Assembly: GCF_031755915.1 (NCBI RefSeq)
Contig: NC_083386.1
Span: 20,321,001-20,385,000, forward strand
Direction of reading: 5' to 3'
Origin: Ziziphus jujuba
Lineage: Eukaryota > Streptophyta > Magnoliopsida > Rosales > Rhamnaceae
DNA: 64,000 nt
In this document: positions 11,066 to 22,500 of the stretch, piece by piece
How the letters are laid out: each line of letters starts with the position of its first letter
How positions within the stretch are numbered: position 1 is the stretch's first letter
Notes under the pieces: model-generated
The model's input: only the letters and a program-made list of their open reading frames with translations
The model's database searches: none
What the model was told of the DNA's origin: nothing
Made by a program: the position numbers and the translations under genes

Positions 11066-11960
11066 ACGATGTGGCATCGTAAGCTTGACCTTATATTGGA
11101 ACGAGATTTGAAGATTCTCATTGAACAAACACTTTTTCCAAAGCTCAAAAAGGTTTCATTACCCTTTTGAGAGCATTGTGTTACTAGTAAGTAGCATAAA
11201 AGTTTAACAGTTCTAATGCTAGAAGTAAAACTATTTTAGAGATGATTCATTCCGATGTTTGGTAAGCACCAATTCTATTCTTAGGAGGTGTAAGATACTT
11301 CGTATCTTTTATTGATGATTACTCCAAGAGATATTGGGTGTATTCAATCAAGAGGAAAGCAGATGTATTTATAGTTTTTAAAATATTCAAAGCGCGAGTA
11401 GAACATGAATCTGAAAAAAGATAAAGTGTTTGAGGACAAATAATGAAGAAGAATATACTAGTGAAGAATTTGATAGCTTCTGTCAACAATAAGGTATCAA
11501 AAGGCAATTCATGGTGGCATACACTCCATAGCAAAATAGGGCAGCAGAGCAAATGAACAGAACCTTATTGGAACGAATAAGAGCGATGTTGAAAACTTCA
11601 GGGATGGCCAAGTCATTTTAGGCAGAAGCAATTAAGACCACATGTTATGTGATCAATTGGCTACCATCACTCACAATTGATTTGAAAACGCCAATGGAGA
11701 TATGGACTGTAAGTCAGCTGATTATTCTCGTTTACATACATTTGGAAGTTCTGTTTTTGTTATGTACAGCACCCAAGAAACATCAAAGCTGGATCCAAAA
11801 TCCAAAAATATATTTTCTTAGGATATGCTGATGGAGTTAAGGAGTACCATATATGGGATTCAACTGCCCACAAGGTGATAATCAACAAAGATGTTATATT
11901 TACAGAAGATAAAATGGAAGAAAATGAAAATGATAGCTGTTCAAAGGATAAAACCAAAAA
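11066..11960 (+). pseudogene. copia A integrase remnant
   Basis: GAG-pre-integrase (MWHRKLDLILERDLK) from about 11070, then the integrase core HSDVW, FIDDYSKRYWVYSIKRKADVF and NRAAEQMNRTLLERIRAML, as expected around the D,D-35-E residues. At least four stops and several frame changes interrupt it. A C-terminal segment (IWTV, LGYADGVKEYHIWD) follows. Confidence 0.8.
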
Positions 11961-12189
11961 CTACTATAGTTCAAGTTAAAGAAAGACAAGAACAAAAAGT
12001 TCTAAATTCTTCTAAAGTAGTACCAGAGCATGAAGAACAAGAGCAAGCTGAATTTTCAACTCCATAAGTTCGATTGTCAACTAAGGGGAGAAGAGAACCA
12101 GTTTAGCACTCATAATACATTCTAGAGGGAAATGTTGCACACTGTCTACTAACAGAAGATGGAGAGCCATCAACTTTCCAAGAGGCTAC

Positions 12190-12960
12190 AAAAGGTCTAC
12201 AAGCTTTTCTGTGGATGGTAGTAATGCAAGAAGAAATTGAAGCTCTCCATAAAAATAAAACATGGGATCTTGTTCCACCACCACAAGGAAGGAAAGCTAT
12301 TGACAACAAATAGGTTTACAAGATCAAACGAGATAGCAATGACCAAGTGGAACAGTATCATGCTAGATTGGTGGTGAAAGGATTTGCTCATAAAGAAGGT
12401 ATTGATTTCAATGAGATATTCTATCCTATTGTTTGACTTACAACAGTTCCTGTAATCTTGGCGATGTGCTATATTTGACTTTTATTTGGAGCAGTCGGAT
12501 ATGAAAACTGCATTTCTTATGGAAAACTTGAAAAAGAGATTTATATGCTCCAACCAGGAGGTTTTGAAGAAAAGGAAAGGCAAAACTTGGATTGTAGGTT
12601 GAACAAATATTTATACGTTATCAAACAAGCAGCTAGGTATTGGTATAAGAGATTTGATTCCTTCATCATGAGCCTTGGATACAACAAACTTAATTCAAAT
12701 CTTTATACTTACTACAAGAGATTTGGTAATGATGATTTCATTATTTTGTTGTTCTATGTTGACGATATGTTGGTAGCAGGCCACAACAAAGATTGTATTA
12801 AACACTTGAAGGCACAGTTGGCTAGGGAGTTTGAAATGAAGGACTTGGGATGGCAAACAAGATTCTAGGGATGCAAATTTACCAAGACAGAAATCATAGG
12901 AAAATTTGGCTTTCTCAAAAGAACTATTAAAGAAAATTTTATAGCGTTTCAACGTCCAAA
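12190..12960 (+). pseudogene. copia A reverse transcriptase remnant
   Basis: Reads EEIEALHKNKTWDLVPPP, VEQYHARLVVKGFAHKEGID and IYMLQPGGFEEK, with the active-site YVDDML at 12755-12772. The YVDD box is intact, but stops precede and follow it (for example in the KQ.VYKIK region near 12310). Confidence 0.85.
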
Positions 12961-13128
12961 ATTGTAAGCCAATTGTTACCCTTTTTCCTATTAATTTCAA
13001 ATTATGATCAAGTATGAATCCTAGCAACAAAAATAAGTGGATAGAAATATCTCCAGTACCATATGCATCAATAGTGGTTAGCTTAATGTTCGAGTTTGGT
13101 ATGCACAAGATCAGACATTGCATAAGTA

Positions 13129-13690
13129 GTGGAAGTGATTAGTCGATACATAGTGAATTCTGGTAGAGAGTATTGGAATGCTATAAAGAGGATCCTGAGA
13201 TATGTGAAGAGTACCTCAAATGCTGCATTATGTTATAGAGGATCAGACTTTACTATCAGAGGTCATGTCGATTCAGATTATACAGGTGATCTTGATAAAA
13301 GCAAGTCTACCATAGGATATGTGTTTACTCTTGCTAGAGGAGCTGTAAGCTGGGTTTCAAAACTATAGTTTGTCATGGCTACTTCTACAACGGAAGCAGA
13401 ATATCTTGGAGCTTCTCAAGCTAGCAAAAAGACGATCTGGTTGTAAATGCTACTAGAGGAGCTTGGACATAAACAAGAGAAGATAACTCCATTTTATGAT
13501 AGTCAAAGCACTTTACATTTAGCAAAGAATCCAGAATATCACTCGAAGACAAAACATATATGAGTTTCGTTTCACTTCATTCGTTAGAAGATGGAAGAAA
13601 GAAATGTGGATTTACAGAAAATCCATACTAGCAAAAACCTAGCAGATGTTATGACAAAGCCAATTAGTACTGACAGGTTTATATGCTGTA
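13129..13690 (+). pseudogene. copia A RNase H remnant
   Basis: Contains YWNAIKRILRYVKST, GHVDSDYTGDLDKSKSTIGY, TSTTEAEYLGASQA and NPEYHSKTKHI, the standard order of copia RNase H motifs, broken by several stops. Confidence 0.8.
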
Positions 13691-13791
13691 GATCCTCTAT
13701 TGACCTAGCAAAAACATAATCAACATGGGAATAAAATGGAGAGTAGAAAGGATAGAAAGGTTATAGAAAAAATGGCTTTAAGTGAAAGATA

Positions 13792-14302
13792 TGTGGCTGA
13801 AAGCCACTTCTTGACCATTAAGTATTTTGACAAGTCAAAGGCAGTGGAAGGCTGGCTATTAAAAAAAAAAAAAATCAAGCTGTCATGATTGGTAGTAACA
13901 AGAGAATACCAATTCAATTTTAATACTCCATCACCTCTTTTTTACCTCCTTATACACCTATATATATGTATCTCTATAGTTTGCAAAATTTATTCCATTT
14001 TTGGTGCGAGATATAGAAGGAGAGTATTAGAGAGAGAATTTTAAAAAGGTTTCTCCTAAATATCTGTATCTTTCCTTTGTAGGGGAGAGTGTATGTTTTT
14101 TTTAATTATAAGAGAGAGGGTATTATCAATTGTAATCTCTTTATTTTTTAGAGAAATTATTATATTTCTTTTGCTATTATAAATCATTTTACCACTGCAA
14201 TTATTTTGTGTGTATTTTATTTAAGTATTTTATACAAAATTCTCATTTCTATAGTTTCCATTTCAGCTGTAATTATGTGTCCTATACCACAATATCCTAA
14301 CA
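13792..14302 (+). repeat. 3' LTR of copia A
   Basis: Starts TGTGGCTGAAAGCCAC (a perfect 6-bp hairpin with a GAA loop) and ends ATCCTAACA, followed by the TGTTT duplication. The purine-rich stretch upstream (13736-13789) is diffuse, and no clear polypurine tract is left. Confidence 0.9.
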
Positions 14303-15150
14303 TGTTTTAATTAGAAATTCTATTGAATAGACCAATGTTCTTCACGCAAGTACTATGCACAATTCTATTAGTGATTTGATGATAACTTGGAAGCTTAATA
14401 TCAAAGTTTTCCCTCTTAAGGGGTCGAATTGAAGTGAATTGAAATCTCCTTGATCCTATAATTAAGATGGAGCAGCAAATGGAAGTCTTGGTCCTATTGG
14501 GAGTGGTGGGGTTTTTCGAAATATTCATGGATCTGTTATAGAATGTTTCAGCATTGCTTTGAGTTTTGCCTTTGCCTTTGAAGCTTAATTACATTCCTTT
14601 ATGCATGCTTTCGAGGTAGTAAAAGAAAGAAAATGGTACATATTTTGAGTGGAATGTGAATTTAAATATGTTGTGGATCTTTTGCAATCTCATTTAAACA
14701 AAGTTCCTTGGCAATTTCAGGCTAGATGGTCTCAATGTTTGGCTTTTATTTCCAAAATTTCGTTCAAAGTTTTTGATATTTATCGTGAAGGGATAAAATT
14801 GTAGACATTCTTTCCAAGGTCTTTTTTTCTGCTTCTTCCAAGCTTTGGTGGTTGTGTTTACTTGATTTTTGTGTCTCTGCTCATCATAAAGATCTCAGTG
14901 GTGGTTAGGTTTATATGTTTTGTTAATTTTGTACTAATCTTTTCACCTCTTGTAAGTTTTCTCTTGTGGGGTTTTTATTACAAGAAGGCTTTAATGATGC
15001 TATTTTAGGTGGAGGCCTTGTTATGTACTTTGGTCTGTTCGGTTTTTCATGCTTCGCATCATTTTGATGCATTTTATTTTCTTATCTTTTTATATTTGTC
15101 TAGTTCTTGGTTGTTACTTTGAGGGTGCCAATATAATTAATATATCCTAG
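14303..15150 (+). mobile_element. LINE A, 3' part: RNase H domain and 3' tail
   Basis: After the copia insertion the LINE reading resumes. DGAANGSLGPIGSGGVFRNI from 14466 is the RNase H (RVT_3) motif, with its catalytic Asp at the start and GGVFR after it, then HGSVIECFSI. Further decayed frames run to about 14870. The sequence up to about 15150 is a GT-rich 3' UTR-like stretch. The end of the element and its poly(A) tail cannot be placed. Confidence 0.65.
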
Positions 15151-16431
15151 TAACTCTCCTAGTTCTAGTCAATTTTTTCGACTCTTCAAAAATTTTTAAT
15201 ATTTATTTATATTTATGTTTACATTCTTTATAATTTTAATTTTAAAAAATTGTTTAGGTGTAATTAAATATGTAATTTATTATTTTTAAATTTAACTTAT
15301 ATTATATATATTATTTTATTTTTATTTGATTTTCAAAATATTTGTTATTTATATATTTTAAATATATAGATAATATATCAAGTTCAAAATTCTTGAAAAT
15401 TATTAAATTTATATTCGATGTTTATCATTATTTGATTTTAAAGAATGACTATTCCTTACAAATTTTGAAAATGAATAGCTTAAAATAAGGGAATAGTACC
15501 TTCTTCTTTTTCTTGGAGGGGGATAATTTTTTCGTGGATGAAAGATAAAAGAAGTAACAATAAATTGATAATGAGAAATTGTAATTACGCTGCCAATCTA
15601 ACTTTATACAATCTCTTTATTTCAAATATACCATAAAACCTTTAAACTTTTTTGTCCTCTTTAATTCTCAGGGTTTTGCTTTCTCCACTTACCAACTACA
15701 ACCATATGCCGGCAAAAAAATGTTCAGCTTGTTGTTTGGTCTTGTAGCAAAGGCAAGCCACCGATGGTTCTTCCAAGATCCATCAAAGGTGGCTGATAGT
15801 TTTTTTTTTTAATTTTTAATTTTTATTTATCATTGTTTTATAGATTTATCGACACCACATTTACCAACCAGCAATTTTTCTACTGCAAGTGGCATTCGAT
15901 AAAACTGAACAAATAGATGAATAAGAAAAAAATGACTAAAAAATTTAGTAGAAAAAAGAAAGTTAGCAGTCATCATAGGGAGGAATAAAGTTCTTCCAAT
16001 CCTAAATTGGTGATTATGAGTTTTATATAGAATAAAATTCTAAAATTTACCCAAAAATAGAGAATAAAGTTCTAAAGCTATGACAATTTCAAAGTTATTC
16101 TCTCCTTCCTAGTATGGGAAAGTGAAATTGTTAAGGAAGGAGTGAAACACCTGATTGAAAGATTGTGTGGTACGTAGGAAAATAAAGGCAATTCTAACAA
16201 CTTTTATAAGAGTTTAAAGGATTTTAAAATGATTAAATTTTATATCATTTACTAGATAAATTATGTCAAGATTATTTGTTCAATTCCTTTGTATGGGATC
16301 TTATAAGGAATTAGATTTTTTTCTTTTTGGAGTTAAAAAAATTGAATGATAATGCAAAAAACAAAAAAAAAAAAAAAAACAAAGAACATTTACAATCTTT
16401 TCTTTTTTTTAAAGAAATACTATTAGTTCTC
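15151..16431. other. AT-rich intergenic DNA with one small hairpin
   Basis: No gene is seen. At 15756-15794 AGCCACC-GATGG pairs with CCATC-AAA-GGTGGCT around a 12-base loop, giving a 12-bp stem with a 3-base bulge. It has no neighbouring features that suggest an RNA gene. Confidence 0.45.
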
Positions 16432-16439
16432 ATTGTATC

Positions 16440-16930
16440 TAGGAATATCAATTTGCCCTCATACGAAAACATGCAGTTCACCATTCCTGTTTTTTTTTAA
16501 AAAAATGGGGATCGCGGATTCGGGATAAATATTTAAAGCCCCGGTCAGAATCGGAGAATAAAAATTCCTGTCCGAATCTGCACGTATATATTTATTTTTT
16601 TATATATATATTTTAACTATTGTATTTTTTAAAAATGTATTTTATTATAATTATAAATTTAGATATTAATGTATTTTATTATATTTTTATCATATTTTAA
16701 TCACTTTATTTATATTTTATTCATAAAAAATATTTTTTTATTTAAATCTCTCAAAAAAAATTATATCAATTATAAAAAAAAATAAACAGAAAAAATTATC
16801 CCGCTCCATCCCTAATTAGAAAAGTCTGCCTCTAAAAAAAAGAAAAAAACCAAAAAAACAGGATGAAAATTTTCCCATAGAGATGGGAATGGCATTTTAA
16901 AAATGGATCCTCGCCCTGTTAACATTTCTA
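16440..16930. mobile_element. hAT-type non-autonomous DNA transposon 1
   Basis: The left end TAGGAATATCAATTTGCCC and the inverted right end TAGAAATGTTAACAGGGCGA match the hAT-family terminal pattern TAGGGATGTCAA. The flanks ATTGTATC (16432-16439) and ATTGTGTC (16931-16938) agree at 7 of 8 positions, as an aged 8-bp hAT target duplication would. Subterminal GC-rich patches (GGGGATCGCGGATTCGGG and TCCTCGCCCTG) are typical of plant hAT MITEs. The interior is AT-rich and non-coding. Confidence 0.75.
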
Positions 16931-17021
16931 ATTGTGTCTTTGATGATATGATACTGATAAGATCTACATGCCATATGAAAACTTCATTGACTATATTAAA
17001 AGAGCAAAAATAGCAGGAACC

Positions 17022-17117
17022 GTAGACCATGTGGTCCCTACACACAACATGAGTATGTCCCACGTATGGGATTCATGGAACCCATCCATTTTTGTGAGTA
17101 GGGACCATGTGGTCCTG
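17022..17117. repeat. inverted repeat with a 47-base loop
   Basis: GTAGACCATGTGGTCCCTAC (17022-17041) is the near inverse of GTAGGGACCATGTGGTCC (17098-17115). Each arm also contains a GACCA-TG-TGGTC palindrome. It is probably the remains of a small fold-back element. Confidence 0.5.
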
Positions 17118-18530
17118 AACATTAAATAATATTATAAATTTTTAATATTAAAAAAATTAAATACCACAAATTAATAATTGTCCTTGGCAGCATCCATGAT
17201 AATTAATCAGTGTCACCAATGTGCCAACTAGTCCAACTCCTTTTTTTTTTTTATTCTTTCGTTTCCGTTTTTTTTTTTTTCTTTTTTGTCTTTTTTTTTT
17301 GGGTTTTGGCTAATATATGATATATGATATTCATTCATGATCTTTTAAGGCTTTTAAATATTTAAGCATCTATAATATATATGCTCTTTTACTTGTAACA
17401 ATTTTTTACTAAAAAATTCATTATTTTTTTTAAAAAATATATAAATATATATTATATATATTGTTTCTTATTTGTTATTAAAATTTTTTTATTTTTAAAA
17501 TATTATCATATTTCAAAATTTTGAATTTTTTAAGATTTTTTTAGCTGTATAATTGTTAAAATTTAATTCTCTTTAAACAAATAATTTTGCAATTTTTTAA
17601 CAAGCTTTTTTAAAGAATAATTTGTTTTTGTCAAATATGCTTAATGCTTTTATATATATATCATATTATATATTATATATATTTATATATATATTTGTTG
17701 TTAGCCCTTCAATCATATCAAAAATTGAGATTTAAAATTAAAATAATAATAAAATATGGAATTAGTGGTATATTCAAATCCCATTTAGAAAAAGTAAATC
17801 GTATCGGGATCCAATAATTAATAAATATAATTTTAAATTTTAACTTTTAATGCAATTTAAGGTTAAAAAAAATCTTGACATTAATCGTGATATTAAGAAC
17901 ACAATTTAAATATAATCTATATAATATATAAAACAGAAGAGTATGTGCCATGTGTCAGCATACTCTTCTTGCAAATTCCCTTTATAATCAATTTTTTTAT
18001 TTTAATTTAGTTTAACTTATTTATTTATTTGATGTCTTGCATTTTATAGTTGTACCCAATTATATATAAAATCAATTTTTGTTTTGAAATAAAATTTAAA
18101 TAAATAAAATATTTTATTTACCAAATAAGTCAAATATGTAAAATGTATTTGCATATATATAGTTTCCATAATTAAACATATTTTAAATATTTTTACATAT
18201 ACAAATATAGTTATATGGAAATTAATAAAGATATCTTTTCATTTGGATATATATAAAATATAATATCATAAATAATAATTGTTAAATATAGTAAAATAAG
18301 ATTTATATCCAAAAAAAATTATTTAATCTTAATTTATATACCAATTAATATATATTTTAGGGTCTATATCCTAAAAAGTGGTGGGGGGAAAGACTGGAAA
18401 CTTTTTAGCATAAAATAAGATCATATTGGTAAATTTCAACAATTTTAGTTGCTTGAAATTGGTAGATTTCAACACGAAAACCTCATTCACATTTTGTATT
18501 GGTATAAATTATGTTCTTTATTGTGAACTT
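17118..18530. other. AT-rich intergenic DNA
   Basis: Mostly TA-rich sequence with no reading frame. The segment 18110-18340 resembles 23260-23450 on the other side of the dehydrogenase gene (shared TTTTACATATA, GTTATATGG and AATTGTTAAA blocks). Confidence 0.45.
17935..17969. repeat. perfect 11-bp stem hairpin
   Basis: AGAAGAGTATG (17935-17945) is the exact inverse of CATACTCTTCT (17959-17969), with a 13-base loop. It stands 19 bases after a TC dinucleotide that begins TCTATATAATATATAAAACA (17916), a sequence like the 5' ends of some plant Helitrons. Confidence 0.6.
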
Positions 18531-18535
18531 TGCAG

Positions 18536-18950
18536 GGCATTACATGGGAAAGAAAAACAGCCAAAGGAAGGACATACCAGGCTAAAATTTTTCTTCTTGG
18601 TCTTCATAAACAGTTTTGCTTACTATATCATTCCAGCCAATCTTTTCCCTTCAATTACTATCAATTCTATTGTTTGTTTGATATGGAAGAAATCCATCAC
18701 TACCCAACAGATTGGTTCTGGTCTTCACGGCCTCGGAATCTTTTCTTTTGGCTTTGACTGGTCTACTGTTGCTGGCTTTCTTGGCTTTCTTGGCTTTGGC
18801 TCCAATAGGCTTTCTCATTGATAACATCTTAATTGGGTTTGCTTTGTTTGTTTATGTTCCTAACCCTATCTTCTATTGGAATAATGCATATAATGCTAAC
18901 AGGTTTCCAATCTTCTCCCCCATACTTTTGACTCAACTAGCCAAATCTAC
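18536..18950 (+). pseudogene. isolated exon fragment of an oligopeptide transporter (OPT family)
   Basis: After an acceptor-like TTTGCAG (18529-18535) the plus strand encodes an OPT-family stretch: RALHGKEKQPKEGHTRLKFF, then FINSFAYYIIPANLFPSI, QQIGSGLHGLGIFSFGFDWS and TVAGFL. Near 18770 the frame shifts within a duplicated TTTCTTGGC unit. It continues in another frame as IGFLIDNILIGFALFVYV, then IFYWNNAYNANRFPIFS. Plant OPT proteins move peptides or metal chelates across membranes and have about 700 residues; only about 130 are present here. No neighbouring OPT exons are found within several kilobases on either side. It is a captured or left-over exon with no likely function. Confidence 0.8.
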
Positions 18951-20049
18951 AACATTAAAGATTTATATCCTAAACTCTAAACCCTAAACTCAGAATCTAT
19001 AATCAAAATCATATTTTCCATCATATTCTAATTGAAACATTTTGATCATTCAATACAATAATATTCAAATTAATACAAGAATCCCCAGCAATTGTCAACA
19101 TATGAGATATAAAATGCTTAGATCATTCACAAACACATACATACATAAATAGATGCAATACATACATAGTTAAATATTTATATATATATATATATATATA
19201 TATAAACACACACAAGCACACATAGAGTATTTCATGATGCATATTGTTTTAATATATACATAATATGGAAGATATTTTATATTATATATATATGAGGCAA
19301 TGCTATATATGGTGCAGTCCGTCCGCATGCAGACTCTCACCATAGACTTCTCCTCTATATATACATGTACGTATATATTACTGTCCAGATATTAGCAGGA
19401 ATAAAATGATGATGGATAGAGAATAGGGCCAGATATATTCAACAGTGTAGAGGATGTATTTGGGGACATTAAACCCAGCAAAATATTTAAATGTGAAAAC
19501 CACGATCTCCATTATCAAGGGCAATGATATTAGATAAGACACCCACATTACTGTTCTTTTATTTTGCCAATATTATATTATTCAACAAATATTTATAAAA
19601 TGAAAAAGAGAATGTGGTAAGATGTAGTGGTTGTTTGTTTCTCTCAAAAATGAATGGAGATGTAATACATGAAATTTTATAATAATGTTAAAATATGATG
19701 ATTAATAATGAGATTAATATGTTTATCAAAAAAGTAAGATCAATAATGTTTTTCCGATATTTTTCAAAAAATGTTTAAAATATACATATATAGATATACA
19801 TATATATATATATGTTAAAAAAAAACAAATGCTTAAAAGGATTTTGATATATATATATATATATTTATTTAAAGTTGCTTTTAAAAGGTAATCATAAAAT
19901 TATGATAATATATATATATGGTAAAGAATATTGTACTTATATATATTCATACCATCTTCTCAACCAAAAAAAAAAAAAAAACAAAATCAATGATAAAGAA
20001 TATTGTATGTGTATATTCAAATTTATGAGTACATAAATTTTATATACTT
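18951..20049. other. AT-rich intergenic DNA
   Basis: No gene is seen. It holds TA/CA microsatellites (about 19179-19220, 19801-19814, 19847-19862) and a short CTAAACTCTAAACCCTAAACT patch at 18970-18990. Confidence 0.5.
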
Positions 20050-20284
20050 ATAAGAAAAAATTAAAAAAAATGTTTTATTATCTATATATAAATATTTTTA
20101 TTTGTTTATTATATTTATTTTATTGTAAAATAAAAAAGATTTTATATATAGTAATTAATAATAAAATTAATCTCCTTCTTTTATTATATAATAAAATATA
20201 TTCTTTTTATATTACAAAAAAAAGAATAGATATGGTGTATATATATACACCTCTTTTTAAATCCAAAATATTGTTAATTAAGTT

Positions 20285-20315
<31 letters not shown>

Positions 20316-20965
20316 TAATTATATTATATTATAAGGATTTAACATAGAAAAATTAATTATTTGCAAAAAATCAAAAAATATATTTGAATTTGAATTTCAT
20401 AGATGGAAAATATTATATAAATACATCTGAATTTAAATTGAATTTGAATTTGAATTTTATAGATGAAAAAATTAAATAGGTAAACATTTTATAATTTGAA
20501 TTCCATAAATAATTTATCTTATAATGTAAAAATGTGTTTATAGGATAAATAATAATAATAATAATAATTAAATTACATTATGAGTATTTAATATATGAAA
20601 ATTAATTATTTGCAAAGAATCAAAAAATACATTTAAATTTGAATTTGAATTTTGTAGATGGAAAATATTTGAATTTAAATTAATTTAGATAAATGCATTT
20701 GAATATGAATTTAAATTTTACAGATGGAAAAAAAAAATTAGATAGAAAAATTTCATCGATAGAAAAAATTATATAAGTAAACATTTTTGAATTTGAATTC
20801 TATAATTTAACAATATTATATATAGAGGTCAAATTTATAGTTATTACCAAATTTTTATAGTATAGATTGAAAAAAAAAATATTCAAATATACTTAATAAC
20901 AATAAAACTTTTAAATAGATTTTTGAATATAATTAATTATTATATATTATTTTAAAAATCTATAT
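20050..20965 (+). repeat. AT-rich dispersed repeat, copy A
   Basis: Non-coding repeat with a TATTTTATTGTAAAATAAAA block, AAT trinucleotide runs, tandem GAATTT units and an end segment (ATTATATATAGAGGTCAAA, then AACAATAAAACTTTTAAATA). The same blocks recur in the same order at 23555-24310. Inside copy A, 20290-20500 and 20545-20740 are themselves tandem variants of each other. Confidence 0.6.
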
Positions 20966-21239
20966 ATTATGGTTACACATATTGTGAATCGCACATAAAT
21001 GAATGCTATATTTATAAAAAGGTTAATTTCATTTATTTCCTTTAATATTTAATTTCAAAACAATTTGATTATGTAATTTCAAAAATATTATTTATTTTTT
21101 TAGGTTTTAAATAATTCTTTTTTTTTTCTTTGTTATTTCATTCATATTGTACAAAATAATTTCCACGTCCTCTCAAGATTAAATTGACAAATAGAATATT
21201 CCTTCATGAAAAACACCAAGGCAGCATGCGAGTAGGTTA

Positions 21240-21240
<1 letters not shown>

Positions 21241-21278
<38 letters not shown>
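21241..21278. repeat. (AAT)n microsatellite
   Basis: About twelve AAT units, 140 bases beyond the stop codon of the dehydrogenase. Shorter AAT runs occur at about 20287, 20549, 23817 and 23961. Confidence 0.9.
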
Positions 21279-21415
21279 TCTCTAGATTTTTTATTATTTG
21301 ATTTTGCGTCCATATTTATATTATTACGATGTCATCCACACAGGTACAACCAACCAAACGACACTAACTAAATCCAACACAAGTTTTGGGGAAAAAAGAG
21401 CAAAAAGAAACCTTA

Positions 21416-22210
21416 CTACGCACCAACAAACCCTCCATCAACGGCCAGATCAGCGCCGGTGACGAACTCGGATTCATCACAAGCAAGATACAGCACGGCA
21501 TCCGCCACGTGTCTTGTTTTCGGAGCAACACCTTTCAAATGTGCAAACGACTCGAACAGCTTCTCTGCTTCCCCAGCGTCCATCCCAAACGCCTTACACG
21601 TAAGCGGTGTCGCGACCCCATTGGGCGACACAGTGTTGACTCTGATCCCATACTCGCCGAGCTGCATACTCGCCGAACGTACCAATCCCAGCACAGCATG
21701 CTTCGACATCACGTAATCTGTGTGTGCTTTTCCACCGTGTCTCGCGACCACACTCGCAGTACACACTATGCTTCCCCTCACGCGCCCTTCGACCATCGCA
21801 CGAGCCGCGTGTTTCACGCACAGAGCCATTCCGCGGACGTTGATGGCGAAAAGACGATCTAACTTCGAGACGTCGAGATCGAGGACGGTCTGTTGGGAGC
21901 TGCTGAGAATCCCGGCGTTGCTGAACATGACGTCGAGCTGACTGAATTTCTGGACCGTTGACTCCACGGTGGTTTTGACTTGGTTCTCATCGGTTACATC
22001 GCAGTGAACGAAGGTGCACCTGTGGACGCCGATGGACTCGGCTACTTTGTTGCCTAAATCGTCTTGAATGTCGACGATGACGACCATCCGAGCTCCATGA
22101 TCGGCGAAGAGACGAGCGACGGACTCGCCGATTCCACTGGCGCCGCCGGTGACTATGGCGACCTTGCCTTGTAGTCTCTGGTTGCTGCCGCGGCCTGATT
22201 CCGATGACAT
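21416..22210 (-). CDS. short-chain dehydrogenase/reductase, plant SDR110C type
   Basis: Single-exon gene of 264 residues, a normal length for the family. Classical SDRs oxidise or reduce hydroxyl and keto groups with NAD(P). The SDR110C group includes secoisolariciresinol, isopiperitenol and momilactone-type dehydrogenases of specialised metabolism. The cofactor motif TGGASGIG is at residues 21-28; Asp47 at the end of beta-2 points to NAD rather than NADP; NAG is at 98-100. The full catalytic tetrad is present: Asn124, Ser153, Tyr166 and Lys170 (DYVMSK). VSPNGVATP and the C-terminal VTGADLAVDGGF are also typical. The start at 22210 (MSSESG) is chosen because the longer frame upstream runs through a TATATA microsatellite. 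No targeting signal is evident, so it is probably cytosolic. The substrate cannot be deduced. Its GC content is clearly above that of the flanks. Confidence 0.92.
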   Translation of the reverse strand: MSSESGRGSNQRLQGKVAIVTGGASGIGESVARLFADHGARMVVIVDIQDDLGNKVAESIGVHRCTFVHCDVTDENQVKTTVESTVQKFSQLDVMFSNAGILSSSQQTVLDLDVSKLDRLFAINVRGMALCVKHAARAMVEGRVRGSIVCTASVVARHGGKAHTDYVMSKHAVLGLVRSASMQLGEYGIRVNTVSPNGVATPLTCKAFGMDAGEAEKLFESFAHLKGVAPKTRHVADAVLYLACDESEFVTGADLAVDGGFVGA

Positions 22211-22310
22211 TGTGTTCTGTAGAATTTGGAAATATTGATGAGTTTGGGTGTTTGACTCAGACTCCATATATATACATATATATATATATATATTATATGT
22301 ATAACAAAGT
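22211..22310 (-). promoter_or_regulatory. dehydrogenase leader and TATA-rich core promoter
   Basis: On the minus strand a TATATATATA tract (about 22265-22293) precedes a leader of 50-60 bases ending in AGAACACA before the ATG. The TA tract could supply the TATA box, with transcription starting near 22250. This rests on position only. Confidence 0.4.
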
Positions 22311-22500
22311 GTGGGGTCCACGTTGCGTGAAGGAGGGCTCCACCTTTTCATTGATAATTTTGTTTGTATCGGGTGGGAGAAAAAGACGACAAAATTCTTT
22401 GGCAAGTGACATGCATGAATACATTACCCAAAAAAACTAAAAAACCAGACTAAAGTGACATGCATGGAATCCTTACGTATAAACCAGAAAAATACATTAT

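Larger units (their letters stand above)
9242..14302 (+). mobile_element. decayed Ty1/copia LTR retrotransposon A, nested in LINE A
   Basis: A 5061-bp element with two LTRs, a tRNA-Met-type primer site and all copia domains in the order gag, protease, integrase, reverse transcriptase, RNase H. It is bounded by perfect 5-bp target duplications, TGTTT at 9237-9241 and at 14303-14307, so both ends are original. The LTRs begin TG and end CA. They differ by many substitutions and indels (554 against 511 bp), and stops and frameshifts break every domain. The insertion is therefore old and cannot move by itself. Confidence 0.9.

Noticed and set aside
18970..18990. CCCTAAA-like interstitial telomere repeat
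   Set aside because: Only about three imperfect units (CTAAACTCTAAACCCTAAACT); too short to be more than chance.
21386..21862. 158-residue plus-strand ORF
   Set aside because: It is antisense to the SDR gene; the minus-strand frame carries all SDR motifs.
22211..22405. 65-residue N-terminal extension of the SDR protein
   Set aside because: It is encoded partly by a TATA microsatellite (IYIYI pattern), and family members start close to the MSSESG position.
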